64,000 nt of DNA from Taklimakanibacter sp021828105 (GTDB lineage: Bacteria > Pseudomonadota > Alphaproteobacteria > Rhizobiales > Aestuariivirgaceae), in NCBI GenBank assembly GCA_021828105.1, contig JAKATG010000006.1:1-64000 (forward strand). The letters are read 5' to 3'. Below, in pieces: positions 62,038 through 64,000 of the stretch (the first letter of the stretch is position 1; each line of letters opens with the position of its first letter). The notes under the pieces are model-generated. The model was not told where the DNA came from, ran no database searches, and worked only from the letters and a program-made list of their open reading frames with translations. Both the position numbers and the translations under genes were made by a program.

Positions 62038-62880
62038 TCAATGCGACATCAGGACGGGACGCGTCATGTCGTCGAGCACATGGCGCGTCGCGCCGCCGAA
62101 GACGAATTCGCGCAAGCGGCTGTGGCCATAGGCGCCCATGACCAGAAGGCCGGCATCGATCTCCGCGGCGCGCTTGAGCAGCGCCTTGCCGGCGCTCTCG
62201 CCGCCGCTTTCCATCGTCCTGGCCTCGGCTTTCACCTTGTGCCGCTGCAACGTCGCCACGATGCGCCGGCCCGGCTGCTCCGGCGTCACTCTTTCTTCAT
62301 TCTTGGAATCGACGCAGACGACATCGACCGCCTTCGCCGCCCGGAGCAGCGGCAGCGCGTCGAACACCGAGCGGGCGGCCTCGCGCCCGCCATTCCAGCC
62401 GATGACGATGCGGTCGAGATCGAGCTTGTGCTCGTTGCTGCGCGGCAGGACCAGAAGCGGGCGGCCGGCGCCGACCAGTATGCGCTCGATGCAGTCGAGC
62501 TCGACGCCCGAGACCTCCGAGGGGTCGGTGGCGCTGGCGATGATGATGTCGGCGGACTTGCCATGGCTGATGATCTCGTCCGAGATCAAAGGCGAGCGGC
62601 CTTCGACGGAGACGAATTCCTGCTCGAGCTTGGCTTGCTTCATGGCCGCTTCGAAGGCGTTCCGCACCTTGGGGAGATTGTTCTTGAAGAAGGTCTGATG
62701 GCCTTCGAACATCTGCGGGACGGCTTCGAAGCCGGTCGAAGGATAGATCTGCGCGGCCGGGATGGTGTAGAGGCCGCGCACGAAAGCGCCGTCGAGCGCG
62801 GCAATCCGGGCAGCTGCGGCATTCAGGGCATCGAGGCGGTTGATTTCGTTGAGGGCGACGAGAACGGTCTTGTAGGACAT
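62038..62880 (-). CDS. Universal stress protein (two-domain UspA type)
   Basis: A 280-residue protein. The first half starts KTVLVALNEINRLDALNAAA. The C-terminal half has the ATP-binding motif GAYGHSRLREFVFGGATRHVL, of the G-x2-G-x9-G-S/T type. The start at 62880 is the ATG before the first strand. A longer frame runs upstream into a GC-rich palindromic stretch and is not needed. It is probably induced by stress and binds ATP. It lies 45 bases upstream of the HAD gene on the same strand. Confidence 0.88.
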   Translation of the reverse strand: MSYKTVLVALNEINRLDALNAAAARIAALDGAFVRGLYTIPAAQIYPSTGFEAVPQMFEGHQTFFKNNLPKVRNAFEAAMKQAKLEQEFVSVEGRSPLISDEIISHGKSADIIIASATDPSEVSGVELDCIERILVGAGRPLLVLPRSNEHKLDLDRIVIGWNGGREAARSVFDALPLLRAAKAVDVVCVDSKNEERVTPEQPGRRIVATLQRHKVKAEARTMESGGESAGKALLKRAAEIDAGLLVMGAYGHSRLREFVFGGATRHVLDDMTRPVLMSH

Positions 62881-63028
62881 TGTCCTTCTCCCAGGTTGGG
62901 CACGTTCACCCCGCGCGAAGCGTGGGAACACCTCCATTAATATAGTCATTGCAATAGGAATTGCGAGCGCCAGTTGGTTCGCGGACCCCTTTGTCCGCAG
63001 CCCATTTCGCAGGTTTCAAGCTGATTTT

Positions 63029-63796
63029 TTAGGCGCTTAGACGGCCCCAGACGGCGCAGCCGAGGACGCGGCCCAGAGGCTTCATCTGCAGCAAAGCGAC
63101 GCAGCTCGTGCTCTCTTCCGTCATCACGCTGTCCTTGGGCAACGTGAAGGTTGTGCTCTCGCCATGCCACATGCCGGCCGGCACGAGCCGGCGCACGACA
63201 TTCAGATAGGTGATCTTCTGGCCGGCATTCTCGCCCTTTTCAATCTCGACGGGCATCTGCGGCGCGACCGACACGAACCAGAGGGTGGCGAGGGGGGCCG
63301 GCACGTCGGGCGGTGCGGGATCGACGGTGATCTGGAATTCGGCGTCATTGGCAAAAATGGACACCGGGATCCACATTGGCGGCGGGGTCAGCAGCGAATG
63401 CTTGATGGCTCCGATCACCGCCGCCTTCTGGCTGCCGACCACATGCGAGGCGCCGTCGATGATCATCTGCGGCGTATAGACGTCCATGTCGCCGCGCGCC
63501 TTGGCATATTTATACTGGCGCTTGGAATTTTCCGGCGCCGCCAGCGTGTCGCGCCAGCCGCGATAGTCCCAGTAATCGACATTGTAGGTCAGCGCCACGA
63601 CGTCCTTCATGGCACGCACCTCTTCCATGAAGGCATCGGCGGGCGGGCAGGACGAGCAGCCTTGGCTGGTGAACAATTCGACGATCGCCGGGCGTACGGC
63701 AGCGTCGGCCTTGGCGCGGCCCACGAGGCCCGACGCCGCGGCACCGGCGGCCAGCGCCAGCACGCCCCGGCGGGTCACTTCAAGCGAGTTCTGCAT
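63029..63796 (-). CDS. DUF1223 thioredoxin-like exported protein
   Basis: A 255-residue protein. Its N-terminus has a twin-arginine motif (TRRGVLALAAGAAASG), so export by Tat is likely. The mature part opens with VELFTSQGCSSCPPADAF, a thioredoxin-like CxxC motif (Cys-Ser-Ser-Cys), and continues with the DUF1223 signature YWDYRGWRDTLAAPENSKRQ. Its exact role is unknown. Periplasmic thiol or copper chemistry is possible. Confidence 0.87.
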   Translation of the reverse strand: MQNSLEVTRRGVLALAAGAAASGLVGRAKADAAVRPAIVELFTSQGCSSCPPADAFMEEVRAMKDVVALTYNVDYWDYRGWRDTLAAPENSKRQYKYAKARGDMDVYTPQMIIDGASHVVGSQKAAVIGAIKHSLLTPPPMWIPVSIFANDAEFQITVDPAPPDVPAPLATLWFVSVAPQMPVEIEKGENAGQKITYLNVVRRLVPAGMWHGESTTFTLPKDSVMTEESTSCVALLQMKPLGRVLGCAVWGRLSA

Positions 63797-63873
63797 CCCG
63801 GCCTATATGACGTAAACATGACACCCCATCGAGTCACGTTCAGGTGAGCCCACTCACAAGCTGGTGACGGAAA

Positions 63874-64000
63874 TTACGCCGCTTTTGCGAGGCCGCGCAG
63901 GACATAGGGCATGATGCCGCCCTGCTTGTAATAGTCCAGCTCGTCGAGCGTATCGATCCGGCACTGCACATCTATGATGCGGCCCGCGCCATCAGGTGCG
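63874..64000 (-). CDS. acnA: Aconitate hydratase, C-terminal end (partial)
   Basis: The reverse strand encodes a frame open to the window edge, ending QCRIDTLDELDYYKQGG and then IMPYVLRGLAKAA before a TAA at 63876-63874. This is the typical C-terminus of aconitase A (CRIDT...YY..GGI.PYVLR.LA). Aconitase converts citrate to isocitrate in the TCA cycle. Only 42 codons are in the window; the catalytic domains and the start lie to the right. Confidence 0.88.
   Translation of the reverse strand, partial: APDGAGRIIDVQCRIDTLDELDYYKQGGIMPYVLRGLAKAA

Noticed and set aside
62881..62940. A REP-like palindrome upstream of the universal stress gene
   Set aside because: Only fragments of the CTTCTCCC and CGCG...GTGGGA arms are present and they do not form a convincing stem.
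61759..62940. A 393-codon plus-strand frame across the HAD and Usp genes
   Set aside because: It is an antisense shadow of two well-supported minus-strand genes.

Overview
The window is a 64 kb piece of a GC-rich alphaproteobacterial chromosome, most likely Hyphomicrobiales (rhizobia-related). This is inferred from the RhaD-SDR fusion with RhaI, the OpgC homologue, the EryA/EryB-like polyol genes, the many ABC sugar importers, the redox-type adenylate cyclase and the rhizobial-style palindromic repeats. The exact genus cannot be told. No tRNA, rRNA or CRISPR array was seen, and there is no gene-free stretch longer than 300 bases.

Layout. 1-9 kb: the end of a rhamnose catabolic locus (rhaD fusion, rhaI), a D-threonine aldolase-like enzyme, an SDR, an orphan sugar-binding protein, RidA, a ThiE-like protein and a Sel1-repeat protein. 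9-16 kb: OpgC, small proteins, an acyl-CoA synthetase, an FkbM methyltransferase, a divergent class III cyclase and a secreted polysaccharide lyase-like protein. 16-22 kb: a complete Opp/Yej-type importer. 22-36 kb: three consecutive glycosyltransferases, a 909-residue ABC-exporter-like protein whose nucleotide site is destroyed, a cNMP-binding protein, a membrane ferredoxin-adenylate cyclase, a metallo-beta-lactamase-fold hydrolase, a deacetylase with another glycosyltransferase, a DUF3095 protein with cyclase-like metal motifs, and a UDP-glucose dehydrogenase. This looks like a cAMP/redox-wired glycan assembly or export module and is the most novel part.

36-47 kb: two divergent operons for N-acetylglucosamine/N-acetylmuramate use. 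One is kinase-GntR-SIS deaminase-nagA-PP2C, joined by ATGA overlaps. The other is murQ with an ABC importer. Two near-identical inverted operators lie between them. 47-47.8 kb: a VapBC-like toxin-antitoxin pair. 47.8-59.6 kb: a polyol operon with a SorC/EryD-like regulator, a Tat-exported binding protein, two permeases, two unequal ATPases, an EryA-like kinase, a 2-hydroxyacid dehydrogenase, a GlpD/EryB-like dehydrogenase and a class II aldolase. 59.6-64 kb: GNAT, EamA transporter, a broken antitoxin gene next to a palindromic element, HAD phosphatase, UspA, a DUF1223 protein and the 3' end of aconitase.

Most genes of the catabolic operons overlap or nearly touch, so translational coupling is common. 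In both sugar ABC operons a strong hairpin follows the binding-protein gene, which would let the binding protein be made in excess over the permeases.
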